Shown piece after piece: positions 24,775 through 37,099 of a stretch of DNA of 64,000 nucleotides. This stretch comes from Margaritifera margaritifera. Taxonomy: Eukaryota > Mollusca > Bivalvia > Unionida > Margaritiferidae. The number at the start of each line of letters is the position of its first letter. The stretch's first letter is position 1. The DNA is taken from assembly GCA_029931535.1 (NCBI GenBank), contig JAQPZY010001689.1, forward strand, positions 124,001 to 188,000. The letters run 5' to 3'. The translations under genes and the position numbers were made by a program. The notes below the pieces were generated by a model. That model saw nothing but the letters and a program-made list of their open reading frames with translations. It was not told where the DNA came from and searched no databases.

Positions 24775-24990
24775 GCACAGCTCTCTTTAATAACCAACCA
24801 CCAATAATTGCAGTTACGCTGCTGCTGCTCTTTTGGTTAAGCCAAACAAATAACCGGCCACATTAGTCAAGCCTTTCTTGATTATGTCAAACACTGCTTC
24901 ACCTGAAGTAGGTGGTATTTGGTGAGTAGAAGGACGAGGGAAAAACAAAACCTTTCTTGCTGTCATTGAAATCGCTGTAAAATAAACTGA
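24775..24990 (-). pseudogene. Possible small capsid-type peptide fragment (relic D)
   Basis: The minus strand reads RKVLFFPRPSTHQIPPTSGE, then VFDIIKKGLTNVAGYLFGL, then a basic/alanine run and a stop. Short basic/amphipathic proteins of this kind accompany capsid genes in Polinton-like elements. The resemblance is only in character, so this is a guess. Confidence 0.18.
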
Positions 24991-25107
24991 TATTGTTACA
25001 CCTTTTCCTTGGACTATTTATTAGAGCCCTTCACCTAACCGTAACTTTTACCTCACTTTAAAATTGATTTTTCTAATTGTTCTCTGAAACTCTTCTCAAA
25101 CTGTGTT

Positions 25108-25415
25108 AGATGTCCAACTATATGGACTCGTTTACTTGGAATACTTTGCTAGATGTCCAACTATATGGGTTCGTTTCCTTTGAATACTTTGTTAGATGTC
25201 CAACTACATGGTCTCGTTTCCTTTGAATACTTTGTTAGATGTCCAACTATATGGTCTCGTTTCCTTTGAATACTTTGTTAGATGTCCAACTATATGGACT
25301 CGTTTACTTAGAATACTGTTTTTAGATGTCCAACTATATGGTCTCCTTTCCTTTGAATACTTTGTTAGATGTACAACTATATGATCTCGTTTCCTTTAAA
25401 TACTTTTAAACTATT
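25108..25415. repeat. 43-bp minisatellite, seven copies
   Basis: 'agatgtccaactatatgg' starts at 25,108, 25,151, 25,194, 25,237, 25,280, 25,324 and 25,367. The step is 43 bp, with a single 44-bp step, and copies diverge by a few substitutions. Confidence 0.93.
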
Positions 25416-26710
25416 ATTGTAACACAGCATTTTTGTTTGGGTCTTTTTCCTTGCTGATGTCATTTTTGTAGCTCTTCAGTCACTTTATATACATTTCAAA
25501 GTCACATTGTAATATGATCTGTTGTTGATTTGACAATTTCTACAACATTACATATCTTCTTAATTCTCTTTCCTTTTCTGTAGCAAATAAATTTTTCACA
25601 GCAGATGAGATTTTCCATTTTGATCAGTAGTTAAATGTTGTACACTTTGAATATCATGAAAAATGTCACATAATTCAATTTCCAATTGTGTAATAATAAT
25701 TGTTTTTATAGTTAGTTAATTTTTACGAACAAAATGTTGCATCTCTTTTTTCTCAGGGACTTGCATGGCTGTTCTCATGGTAACAGACGGCGCAAGCGGA
25801 GAGTTAGGTCGTGCCTCTAACATTGGACTTCTCCCGGCGATGTCGCTTCTTTTGTCTCTGACTCGATTTAATATAATCAAAAATTCATGTTATCGTGGAA
25901 GTATGATCTACTTGTTTGTTTGCTACATACTCATATTTTAATTCGTTAACAAAAATATCCTCCTGGGTTTCTCGCTAAGTGATGAAAGTATTAGGCCATG
26001 ATTTTGTCTTATCTTTAAATCAACTTGAATACTGAGTCTAATTTAGATTTGTTATATATTTCACGATTATTGTCTCTATGCATACCTATAGCATATTTTC
26101 TTACAAATATTGTGACAACTTTGTAAGCATTATTTATTTAATAGTCTTGCAAATGTGACTCCATTTTCTTTTATTGTTTGTTATGTACTTTGAACACTTA
26201 CGGTATTTTGTTTTTCAAAAACAAATAGCAAGATTTATATTATCGTCCATTCTTGCTTGCAGTTATGAATTTACCGTCTAGTGTTCATCATATTGATATT
26301 CAGAATCATCAATTCTCGTTTGAAGCCGATGATCTACTGTCCAGAGATCATCACATTATTATTCAGGATCAACAAATTCTTTCAGTTCAAAATCTTCACC
26401 GCCTTTAGCCATGTTACGGTTTTTAAAAGCGGAGAAAATGGAAAAGTCACAGTAGAAAACGAATTGAGATGTATCCAAAACAAAATAGATCCCTTTGTCC
26501 TAAAACAGTACACGTCAGCTTGTAATCAAACGAGTATCAACATATGGAACATATAAACAAATATGATTGATATATGGATTTATCAACAGGGATCATCAAT
26601 GTATAGCATTTTATAAACTAACATGATTGATTGAATATGATTAAAAACGATATGCCAAAAGGTTTGATCAAACGAGAGAAAAGGGGGTATTGAACGTTGT
26701 ATGTACTGCA
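25416..26710. other. Non-coding stretch, nothing recognised
   Basis: AT-rich with short chance frames only. A locally GC-richer part near 25,760-25,860 has no open frame of note. Confidence 0.45.
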
Positions 26711-26992
26711 GTCATCGGAGATGAGTCGAATGACGAACCAAAAATAGACCCCAGTACAGAAACTCCCCTAGAGTGCCCCAAAGGGATGGGAAAAGAGGGA
26801 ATAGATAATATCTGCTTGTGTTCAGTGTTATACCAGTCTGCTAAAGGATCCATCGAGAGCCTCCTTATTCCCTGCAGAGCCGTTGGTCCCGAAGCTGTGG
26901 TTCCTCGCTACGAGCAAACGGAAACCGCCCCCCCCCCAGCCACCAGCATCCGAGTTGCACGAAACCCCACATACGTCTACGACTTCCCGTGA
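26711..26992 (+). CDS. Candidate host 3'-terminal coding exon, unassigned
   Basis: After an AG at 26,709-26,710 ('tgtactgcag') an open frame of about 93 codons runs to TGA at 26,990-26,992. Its composition is protein-like and richer in GC than its flanks (GDESNDEPKIDPSTETPLEC, then RYEQTETAPPPATSIRVARN, ending TYVYDFP). The Pro/Ser/Thr/Asp-rich sequence and Tyr-containing C-terminus would suit a cytoplasmic tail, but no domain is recognised. The opposite strand is also open over part of this range, which weakens the call. No upstream exon of the same gene was identified. Confidence 0.3.
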   Translation, partial: VIGDESNDEPKIDPSTETPLECPKGMGKEGIDNICLCSVLYQSAKGSIESLLIPCRAVGPEAVVPRYEQTETAPPPATSIRVARNPTYVYDFP

Positions 26993-27334
26993 AACAGCTC
27001 TATAGCTGACGATTGCTTCCGTAGAGTGACCACCTTCCTGTCAAAACTCATCTGTATTGTGACAATACAGAGAGGATTTGGAGATATAAGTAGTCTGCTT
27101 GTAGTAAAATCTATGACAAAAGAACTCGAAGTAATCGGGTTTCTCACCGGCGGCACTTTCTACGCGCGGCAGTGGGTGAACTGAACTCAGTAATTTGAAA
27201 TAACCACTGCTAAATACAACAACCAAACTCGGTTAACGCTGTGCGCGGCAATGAAACTCGAGTACATTTTCGTTGATATGTAATGTATTGACATTAAGTA
27301 CACACAATTCAGTGACAGACATTCGTAAGTCACC

Positions 27335-28115
27335 TTGCAAATAGCCTTGTTTTCTTTTGGAACTCTGGTAATCTATCTTCAAAGTGTCATAGCGAAGACA
27401 AAAAGCAAGTTGAAAGCACGGTTGGAACAGTGCCTAAAAAATTTATTTCTTAAAGGACAAAATGTCCACGTAGAGCTGAACTTGGTAGGCAGCTTAGAAA
27501 TCATTCATCAGACTATCCATTTCGTTAAAGAGTAGATTTTAATGTTGAGTATCACAACTTTGTGAATGAACTCGAAAACAACCTCTTTTACTACACCAGT
27601 GTCAAGTATGAAACGAAGACTATTTTAATTCCCAATGGCTATAACAACATCAAGATGTGCATAAAAAATTAATAGGAGAGAATGACTGAAAATCGTGACA
27701 ATTAAGAACTTATTGCTGTTGAATATTTGTAACACAAATCAAAAGTCAGAATAACTCCAAATAACGATTACACTGTGTATATCACAAGACTTAGCAATAC
27801 ATTGTTAGGATTCCTTAGCAAATAACTGTCATCAATAAATGAATCAACTTAATCTGACACAATATTTATATATTTATGTATTTATTTTCCTCAACCAAAT
27901 CAATAATGCAAAATATTACCATAATGTATATTATTCGTGTTTGCTTGAGGCTTTATCAGTTATCAATGTGTTTCACTGAGACTTTCTTTCGTTCAGTGTG
28001 TATGGCAATTACAAGTAATTACAGAAAAAATGAAAATCAGCATAAGAGATAAAGACGGAGAGGTAATAGATTTTCATGGCAGGCACGTAATGTGTGTTTT
28101 CAATGGTAAGTAAAT
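27335..28115 (+). pseudogene. Capsid-associated protein of a Polinton-like element (relic D)
   Basis: Plus-strand fragments: KLKARLEQCLKNLFLKGQNV and SLEIIHQTIHFV (27,400-27,530); RVDFNVEYHNFVNELENNLF followed by TILIPNGYNNIK (27,533-27,660); YTVYITRLSNTLLGFLS (about 27,770-27,825); and MKISIRDKDGEVIDFHGRHV (28,030-28,090). The order 'IPdGYYnI', '..nyTV.IT...N.LLGF', 'I.I.DkdG..idF.G' is a pattern I know from capsid-associated (penton/minor capsid-like) proteins of invertebrate virus-like elements. Stops (TAA TAG, TAA) and a deletion before the last segment make it dead. Confidence 0.45.
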
Positions 28116-28981
28116 AGAGAAGGTTCCTAATATATGCAAAATATGATTTTGACGTGCGAGTAAACCTTTACACTTTGATATAATAACAGCTGTAAAGGTT
28201 GCAACACTAAGTCAAACAATTTACAGCAATTACCGTGTCGTCAATTTAATTGACTCTGTCAAATTAAGTGATGCAGCAAATTAAGGATTGATAATGAGGA
28301 AATTTGACTACCAGATACTAATCACATTTAGAGGGAAAAATTTAAAAACATGAAGGCGTGCATGTTGGGGGAACAAGTTGCCAATAAATTAACAGCTATT
28401 AAACAGAATGATAATGAAAGAACTACAAAATAATTTTAATATGATTAGAAAGACACAAAGTTTTGTGAAGCTCAAGACTTGTTCAAACATAGATGTTTAA
28501 CTTTATTTACTGTTATTCAAGCCCTACAATCAGTAACGGAAAGAGCAGATGATTTACCTAATGTTAGGCAATATTTAAAACCTAACGAATATAGTGTAAA
28601 CAGGGAATAGAGCCTTGGAAAATTACATGCAGACAATTACAACATCTCTGGAAAACTATGGCGCTTAAAATTTCAACTTGAACATTTACGAGAGATTTGA
28701 ATAAACTAAATACAACATAATGATCAAGAAAATAAAAAGCTCATGGTTATTGTTGGCAAACATATTTATGGCCTAAATAATAAGTGAACCCTAACATGTT
28801 CACAGAGTTGCAGAAAAATAATGATTTTACATAGGTTGCCATAAAGATAAATGACGCAAAAAACAAACTGAATGTAAATGAAATAAGTATTAGATCAGTG
28901 AATATAAGGTAGGATCTATCAATTACAACTTTTAATGATAGAATCAAGAGGATAAAATATGTTACATTCTGTGAGCTTTAC

Positions 28982-29253
28982 AGCAAATTACACGCAGAGG
29001 TTGAAGTATCTAAAACAGATACAAAATCGCATATTGATTGAGAAGTGGTCTGTAATATATGTGTTGTGAAGGGTAACATTGATGAAATAGACAAATGGGT
29101 GAAATGAATGAGAAAAGATTTAACTAATTTGGAGGAAATAATTACAATAGCTACACATTGATTCAAGACCGAAGTAGATAACAAGACTGTCGTGTTAACT
29201 GGTACCATTGACAGCGTTAACACCGAAATAGAACCATACGTAAAATGTGAATA
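28982..29253 (+). pseudogene. Decayed helical, coiled-coil-like protein (relic D)
   Basis: One plus-strand frame runs about 90 codons (SKLHAEVEVSKTDTKSHID, VVCNICVVKGNIDEIDKWVK, MRKDLTNLEEIITIATH, FKTEVDNKTVVLTGTIDSVN). It is interrupted only by three TGA codons, each at a place where CGA would fit, and ends at TAA. The regular hydrophobic spacing suggests a long helix, as in fibre or tail proteins. Function is not identifiable. Confidence 0.35.
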
Positions 29254-30033
29254 AGAAAGGAACAAGGAAATATAAAAAAGTAAAAAATCAAAAAGGACTT
29301 TGATGAAAATACAAAATATATGATGAGATGTACATTGTTCTACGATTTTTGTATTGTACCCAGACATAACTCTCTCCGTCCGGGTGGTACTGAACTGCGT
29401 TTTAGATGAGAAGATGGCATTAATAGAAAACTTGTGAAAGGATTATTAAAAGTCTGTAAAGCTGAAGCTATACCGCAGATATTAGTTAACAGTTTGGGAT
29501 TTAAGTATGCCCCGATAATATTTGCTGAGTACACATTACACACAGTATATAATTCCAAGTATTATGTCATTAAAATAAAAAGTCAGGCTTATGTACAATC
29601 ATATCAAATTAGGTTTTGAAGATCTAATTTATTTTTCCAGTCAAAGTATTAATTTTCACATATTGGTTAGAGGTCAGCTACTAACGTGTTGCTTACTCAT
29701 TAGAGCTAATAATACAATCAGTAGATAATATTTACAGTTAAAAACAAATACCTACATAATACCCGAAATATAATCATATTTTATTCATTTGGTTTAAATT
29801 AAAAACTGGAGACTTCACAAAAGCTAAAATAAAATCTTGAAGCAGTATCAAACTGTGTTAGTCTAAAATACAGCACAATAAATGGCTATAGCAGACTTCC
29901 TTACTGGAAGATCAATATCTAACGGTTTGGTATTTACAAGGAGCAACTGTCGGTTCTAGCTATTTGATCCTAATGAATCCTATGAAGTGCGAATTAGACA
30001 CGACGATCTCTGGAATAATGTCCGAGAAAAACG

Positions 30034-30147
30034 AAAGATTTCAATGAAAACAGGACCAAGGCGCTTGACTACTTGAATGAAAAACTGATGGAACATAATT
30101 TGGTCAAACAGTACTTAAACAACCTGAACGATATTTTCTCTCTGTAA
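30034..30147 (+). pseudogene. C-terminal fragment of an unknown protein (relic D)
   Basis: Thirty-seven codons ending in TAA read KDFNENRTKALDYLNEKLME, then LVKQYLNNLNDIFSL. Upstream in another frame lies FDPNESYEVRIRHDDLWNNV. It is probably the end of a structural gene of relic D; the family is not recognised. Confidence 0.3.
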
Positions 30148-30959
30148 TCGTCTATTTACAGTGATCATGGTGGTAGGCATGGTTTAAATAATAACACAAA
30201 ACGTTATAAACAAAAGACAATCTAAAATTAATGATTTTTACCAAACTTCAAATGAACAGGTAAAATACGAATACATTTTCATTACAAGTGTGATGGTTGT
30301 TCGTGTGTATGTTGCTTAAAGGTTGTTGTAGGCTTCTTTAACACAATAAATAGCTAAGATGTCGGCTTATGGTAAATTTCTTGGAGACTGAATACAAAGG
30401 TTTGGTTTTGGTCACATCGTTAGAATCTAACCAACTTCTCAAAAAGTGGATATTCAAAGATTAAAGAGCGTTCGGAATAGATGCCGAATAAAATGAGATA
30501 AGTAGCTAGTGTTACTACTTGATGTGTACCAAGTGACAAATACTTTCTTTCTAAATCGATGAATATGTGAATCTTGATGATTTAACAAAGAAAACAACTC
30601 ATTTAAACAAGTTAGCTTCAGTGGTGGACATTTTGAAAACTCTGTATATATGATTGTGTAAACGTACAACTCTGTGAAAAAAATACTCCAGGGAGAATAC
30701 AGGTTGGTTTGGTTGCATTTTACAGTAATGACAGGAAGACAATGGAAACGGCGCTTGATAAAAATTACTTAAGTCCAGATGAAGGGTATGAAGTTAGAGG
30801 TTTCTTTAAATTCAATTACTCGTGTGATCATAAGAGAACGTGTTTACGTTGTCAACGCAAAAACTCTTGCCATCGTCCATAAACAGCGCTATTTTGTTCA
30901 TGGTGATGCTATAAATGTTGTCACTGTACGATCTGATGAAACAAATTACCAGATAATTT

Positions 30960-33110
30960 CCTTGTGGTTGAATATAGACTATTTGTACATCTCAGACTTA
31001 AAATCTTTTTGAATACACGTTGTAACAAATTCCTTTACAAATTTCTTTTCAACTTTGTCAGTCCTGTATGAATTAACACAAAAACTCTCTTTTTGGTGTG
31101 CCATTTAACGCAACCGTGAATAGAGTGGATATCTTTGTATTAGCTTGTGGCATGATAACCCACTGACCTTGGGAATGTAACCACCGTCGTAAAACTTGAT
31201 GTTTTCTTCATGTTGCAGTAAAAATTTTGTATCGACAGGAAAGCGCTGCGACTCGGTGTCAGTCATAAGTAATCCCATCGTGTCACGTATTTGCCCTCAA
31301 TTTGCTGCAGCAGAATTCGTACATCAACAATTGGGGAAACTCTAAGACTGTAACACCACCATATATAGGTTTGGTTAGCTTGATCTTACTCTTTGTCATA
31401 CGGACAAGCAATACATCATCATCTATAATTGCCCTCATAGCAAACGCTATATCATTTTGGTGCTTGAAACATTTACTTTTGTCTGGAGATGTTATATTTG
31501 CTTCATAAACACTACATCATTCACAAATTTGACGAAGTCTTTTTCGAACTCATTAGATGCATTTTGTCTCAAATTAGTATTGAGCCATATCTATGATCTC
31601 AACCATGGCTGCTGTTGAAACAATACAGCTATGTGTATTTTTATTTGCAATCTCAAACCCAGTTGTAGGTAAACATTTAAGTTTCTGTAATGTACCACAT
31701 ATTTCTCTTTGTTTTACAATGTGCACAACCGTTTTGGTACAGTTGGTCTAGTACCATTGCAATCATTTATCAATTTATGATGCAGTGGAGATAAATCATT
31801 TTCACCTGGTACAAGCTTCTCTGGAGCAAGTGGGTATTTCTTGAAATGTTTGAGTAAATATGTTGATATCTCAAAATCTAATTCTAAAACCCACAGTGTG
31901 CCTCTAACATTGGAGATGTTTAATACGTTTTTCTCTACCCACATGATTTGTTCCTTACTAGTCCATCTAACATTATTAATCGGCATCTCCAACCATATAC
32001 ATTGTTGGTTAACCTGATACATGATATATGACCTTGATCGGAATTTGTCCTTCCTTGTGACCTTGACCTTTTGAAGTAATCATCACATTTGCTATTTCCC
32101 TCATCATCAACACAATATTCATTATTCGCTTTGGCACGCCTATGTTGTAGCAGTCCACACTCGATCATCAAAAACGCGTCATAATCTGTAGAATGTTCAA
32201 GTTCTTCACTTGACATCTTTCAATTAGCATGATGAGCTAAACCAGATGCACCGAAATATTGCTCTGGGTCAAGTTTGTACTGTTTTATACACATATTTCG
32301 CAACTCATCGAACATGTATGACTACATCAAAGTGTCTTTCTTCACGTTTAAGTCATGAAGGTCATCTAAAGTGTTTAATTTGAAATCTAACATTATATCT
32401 TGTACATACTGGTAATTATCAGAGCCACTTAGACTTGAAGAACCTGCTGTTTTGACCGTATAGATATTTCGTTAATTCGTTCAAAGTTATCCATATACCA
32501 ATATAAGTATAATTCCTTTATCAGATATGTAGGTTGCATGTTTCTACAATGTTACATCGTCTCAAGGAACTTATCGTTTAACTTTTTAGGCAGCTCTTCT
32601 TATGACTGATAAATGAGTCTAAAGCTATCTACAGATCTCAGAGTTCTTTGGACTGTTATTTCCTTGCTATCCTTCGTGCAACCATATATACTATAAAATC
32701 TTTGCTGAATGTAGGCATTCGTCTTGTACATTTGCGTATAATCCATTTCACCTCCCTTTATGATGTTCATGGGTCTTGTCCTGTAATAACATTCACTGCA
32801 TCCTCCCATCAATCATGTGTTGGTCTCTTCTTATGTCGGATAGTCAACTCAAGCTGAACCCTTACAGAAACAAATTGCTCAATTTGTATAATGGGGACTT
32901 TTTCTGTTATAGTCCAGTGTCAATTAAAACTTCACACAATCTTGATTGTTTCCACTATAAAATGTGAATTCATTCGCATTTCTCTTGAACGACTCTCTAA
33001 GTCTTTTTGCGATAAATTTTTTTTTCGTTTGCATATTCATACATGTAAATTCTTTACAAACCGTATTAGAAGCACCCCTAATGCTTTCAAACAGGCTTAG
33101 GAACAGGCTC
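30960..33110 (-). pseudogene. POLB: Protein-primed DNA polymerase B, second lineage (relic D)
   Basis: The minus strand, from high to low coordinates, gives: KEITVQRTLRSVDSFRL (about 32,650); WYMDNFERINE; FDELRNMCIKQYKLDPEQYF (about 32,260-32,315); MSSEELEHSTDYDAFLMIEC; RRAKANNEYC (about 32,120); NNVYGW (palm motif A region); WVLELDFEISTYLLKHFKKY followed by PLAPEKLVPGENDLSP (about 31,790-31,890); KEKYVVHYRNLKC (about 31,680-31,710); NEFEKDFVKFVNDVVF; and VRMTKSKIKLTKPIYGG (about 31,400). These are hallmarks of DNA_pol_B_2 polymerases of linear plasmids and Polinton-like elements. The sequence differs strongly from the polB of relic B and element C. Numerous stops and frame changes make it non-functional. 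Boundaries are approximate. Confidence 0.75.
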
Positions 33111-33730
33111 ATCTAGTATTGAAGTTTTTTTCTCTGATTTATTTATCTAACACAATTTTAATAAATATGTACTACACTTTGTGATTTTAACTGTCATAAA
33201 TTCGTTTTTAAAACCTCACATGCATTTGCTAATCTGTCAATACCTGGGGACAGCCACTGGTTTATTTATTGTGGTGTTAGCAGCACCTAAGGAGGGGATT
33301 CATCGTCATTTCTTACAGTTAATTTGGAGGGTTGTTGCCTTGGGTTTGATATTACTCTCCACTCAGTATCAATCAATCTAATCTATTTTCAGTCTGAAAC
33401 TAATGAGTCGACTAAACAATACATGCACGCTCAGATATGTAAGGATTCATATCTCCTTATATACTGTTCTTCTCACCGGTTATTAGAAAATGGTATCTGG
33501 TTATTTGCATAAATACATACGTTTTTGCTAATAAATATTTTTAAAGCGTGCCAGCCCTTTCCAAGGTTCTTCAAACCAAGGTAGAGACAATTAAATACTT
33601 TCATAAATCATTCCACTTTTTTAATGTTCTATTTGGATTTTATTAAACATTTGAAAAAGGAAAAATATATTAAAATCTATAGTCAGCTGCTCCATAATGC
33701 CATACGTTACTAACAAGAGAAGTAGATCGT

Positions 33731-33732
<2 letters not shown>

Positions 33733-33797
<65 letters not shown>
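33733..33797. repeat. (TA)n(CA)n microsatellite
   Basis: About 29 TA units followed by a short (CA)3 tail. Confidence 0.95.
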
Positions 33798-35259
33798 TGC
33801 AACACTGTAAGATTTGTCTTCTTGACCTTTCCTGTTTTATAATTTGGCAGTACCACAATTATAGCATTGCTGTCTAACGTAATGTTTAGCAGGTGGTTCC
33901 TCTCACTAATCAACAAATAGGATAAGCAAATATAGTGTACACAGTATGTAAGTAATGGGATAGCTGGCACTTGCTTTAAGCAGGCTGTAATTCTCTTAAA
34001 TCAATCGGATCATATAGTATGGCACATTTGCTCCCAGGACACGATCTCTCCTCTCGTTCCATTTCGTTGCTTTTACATAAGCATTGTATTTCTCTCTCTT
34101 TGGGTTATAATTATTTGTATCCTATTTTCAATGTATACTTCAGTCAATTCTTCCTAAATTCCGTGTATATTTGTTTTTTCATGTTGCTGGAAATGTCTAT
34201 ATTTAATGATCCCACAACATTTACACATGGAGCTCTTTCCGAAACTAGCAGCCTCTATAATGTTGGTATCAAGTGTTCATCCGTTTCATCGTGTCTTGGG
34301 GTTTTCAGTACCACAATGTAAGCACCTCATCAACTCCATTTAATGGAGCATTCATTTTTTATAGCATAATGTGTTTCACTGGCAAAGTAGGTGCGCTTGT
34401 GCTGAAATGTTCATATTGTGGGATTGGTCTCGCGCGGGATCGAGTTTGGTTTTGTGTAGTAGTAAGGTAGGTACGCTGAGGAAAGGCGTTTTGTTTTTAT
34501 GCAGTTGTACTGAAAAGTGCACTGGTTGAGATAGGGGGTGTTATGTAGTAAAACGGAAAGTGCGCCGGCGCTGGGGGAGATGTACGTGATAGGTAAATAA
34601 TGGGGAAAGGATAAAACAGCAATTTTAATTATTCAGTGAATCATTTGTTTTTATTTGCTTCAATCAAACTAGTTTAAGTTCAGCTAATCCACCCCTGCTC
34701 TCATTACTTGTATGCATTGAAAATACTCATCATGTGTCAGTCTGAATGTAAACATATTCATGTATGTACGTACCGGCGTGGGATACTTAGTGATGCATGC
34801 GGGCATATTGTCCAGTAATTAGATATGTACTTGTAAATAGTATTGTATGCGGTCAGGTAACTGTGCTTATAATACATACTCATATCTGAGGTTTTAGAGT
34901 TGTGAAAAACATTATATATGATGACCTACTTTCGTCGAAAACATTTGTCATGGAATTGTCTGCAAGATAATACCTTTATATTATGTATGGACATAAATAT
35001 CCACTGTGTTTCGTTGCCACGTACAGGAACGGTAAAATAACCGGACTGACGTAGATAAAGGGGTGTGGGTAAGTCACATGGGGATCAGGGAAAATCAAAA
35101 GCTTAGGGCGCAAACGCAAGTGCAAAATAGTGAATTTTGTTCACCTAATGCAGCACTTACAAAATACCAGCAGTGGAGACCGGCTTACTCCGTGTTCTCC
35201 GGCCGTGGGGTTGACCCAGTTCCACTACATAAAGTGCTAGTTTTCTGTACATCGTTACA
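33798..35259. other. Non-coding; possible upstream region of a host gene
   Basis: No coding motif. The stretch from about 34,380 to 35,250 is somewhat richer in GC and CG dinucleotides than its surroundings and lies just upstream of a candidate first exon. A promoter here is possible but not demonstrated. Confidence 0.35.
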
Positions 35260-35319
35260 ATGCACAGGAGCCTCGTGAGGAATCTGACAACTTTAAGGAA
35301 TCAATCTTCAGCTGTAGAG
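35260..35319 (+). CDS. Candidate first coding exon, host gene
   Basis: ATG at 35,260 opens exactly 20 codons (MHRSLVRNLTTLRNQSSAVE) up to a consensus donor, GAG|GTATGT, at 35,319/35,320. The peptide is rich in Arg, Ser, Thr and Leu without acidic residues until its last position, a composition typical of mitochondrial targeting sequences. It is short, so the call depends on the good donor and on the second candidate exon 530 bp downstream. Confidence 0.3.
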
Positions 35320-35851
35320 GTATGTAACAGGAATAAACCTTATTCTTGATTGTTATCTTCTGTATGTGATAAAATTGTTAAATACATTGAATGTTTCGGA
35401 ATGTATTCTACATTTTTGAGAGTCAGATCTATGCCTCACAACGCCATGCAATCGGATATAATATAGTCTCGTTCAGGTTAGACAAATTTATAGATGAATG
35501 GACAAGTTGGATTGAATTATGTTGTATGCACTAAACAATAAGAAAGGTTCGAGCTTTTTATAATCCAGTGTGATTATTCTTCACATAGACATATTCATGT
35601 ACAAACGTGGTTATCATATTCATAATCTCATACAGTCATTTTTATAGAAGAAGAATTTAATGTGTAAATAAAAGTTAGTTCTTGTGCATGCATACCTTAT
35701 GTAAATCACAATTCATGCTAGAACAGATGTTGAGGTATGACTCGTGAATTACACATTTCAGTTGTTGTATTTTTAGCTGTTGCTGGGAGTTTTTAACTAT
35801 ATGGAGTTGTTTTTGTTTGTTTGTTTGTTTTGTTGTTGTTTTTTAACCCAG

Positions 35852-35957
35852 ATATCATTGTTAATGGTAACTACGGCGACGTTGAGAGACGGATCATGCT
35901 GGCCACTAAGCGTGAAGGGCCAAGTGTTCTGGAGCAACGCGTCCGCGCAGCAGCGAG
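35852..35957 (+). CDS. Candidate internal coding exon, host gene
   Basis: A long T-rich tract ending 'ttttttaacccag' precedes a 106-bp GC-rich segment that ends in GAG|GTATCT. Two frames are open. One reads DIIVNGNYGDVERRIMLATK, then REGPSVLEQRVRAAAR, which looks strongly protein-like. The frame in phase with the candidate first exon reads ISLLMVTTATLRDGSCWPLS. I cannot decide between them. No family is recognised. Element C begins 150 bp beyond the donor, so if the gene is real, C sits in the following intron. Confidence 0.4.
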
Positions 35958-36101
35958 GTATCTGATATATCCTTTGTTACGACTCTATGGTCTAAGAAAA
36001 ATGTAACAGAAAGAAAGTGAAACCAACAAATCAAGTAAAAATCAACAAGCAATTTATTACTAGATAATTAAAATGAAAAATCAAAAAGTCACTTACAGTA
36101 A

Positions 36102-36107
36102 TGTGTT
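36102..36107. repeat. Left target-site duplication of element C (TGTGTT)
   Basis: TGTGTT abuts the first base of the left inverted repeat. The same hexamer follows the last base of the right repeat at 52,793-52,798. A 6-bp duplication is the known Polinton signature. Confidence 0.93.
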
Positions 36108-37029
36108 AGTAGTAGGGTGGGGGTAAATAGGGACAAAAAGGGCACTTGGGGGACGTACGAGAGTTTAACATGGAGGGGGCACTTGGGGGACGTACGAGAG
36201 TTTAACATGGAGGGGGCACTTGGGGGACGTACGGGATTTTAACATGGCGGGGACACTTGAGACCCAAACGGGAGTTTAACATGGCGGGGGGGTCTCTATA
36301 AGGACAACGGGAGGGAGGGAGGGAAATAGAATTAATCTTTCTTGAAAAAGGGTGGTCCTGTTGTATGCCTCCCAAATATTTAAGATAGGTTATGTTTTGC
36401 TGCACACGCCTTGCGGCTACAAACAATGTTACAACATTTCCCAAAACCGAAGACGGGAGAACAGTAAAAACACGTTTTGTTTTATCGACAGTCTGAAATG
36501 GACTGACTGAAAATACATTGTTACAGTTTTCATGAACGCATGTTTGGGCTCAAGAATGAGAGTGTAGAATAGGACGGGTTATAGAGTGCAGAATTGGATG
36601 GGTCATACTCGAGTCATTCTTACACCGTAAAGCTATGTGCTTGTTTGTTTTGTTTGTTTGTTTTTTTTTTTGTTTTTTTGGTTTCCTTCTGAAAACGGTA
36701 GATCTAGAATTTTTTCGTGACACATTGCAGTGCCAAAAGAGGAACAAAGCTAAGATACCTGACATGCACAAGAACAACTAAACTCAAGATTTTATATAAT
36801 CCAACGATTTACCTATGAAAGAAAAATCGTTGTATAATTTTTAAGGGGTGCAAGTTTTTGAAAAAATTACAACACTAACGTCACATTTTACATAATCATT
36901 GTGACTACTGCCAACATTTGTGGAGAGGCATCTTAAAAACGGGAACAGATACCATGATCATTTCAATCGAAATCATTGTATAAGAAACTTAGTGTGTGTG
37001 TTTGTGAAACAGAGAGAATTGACATTACG

Positions 37030-37099
<70 letters not shown>

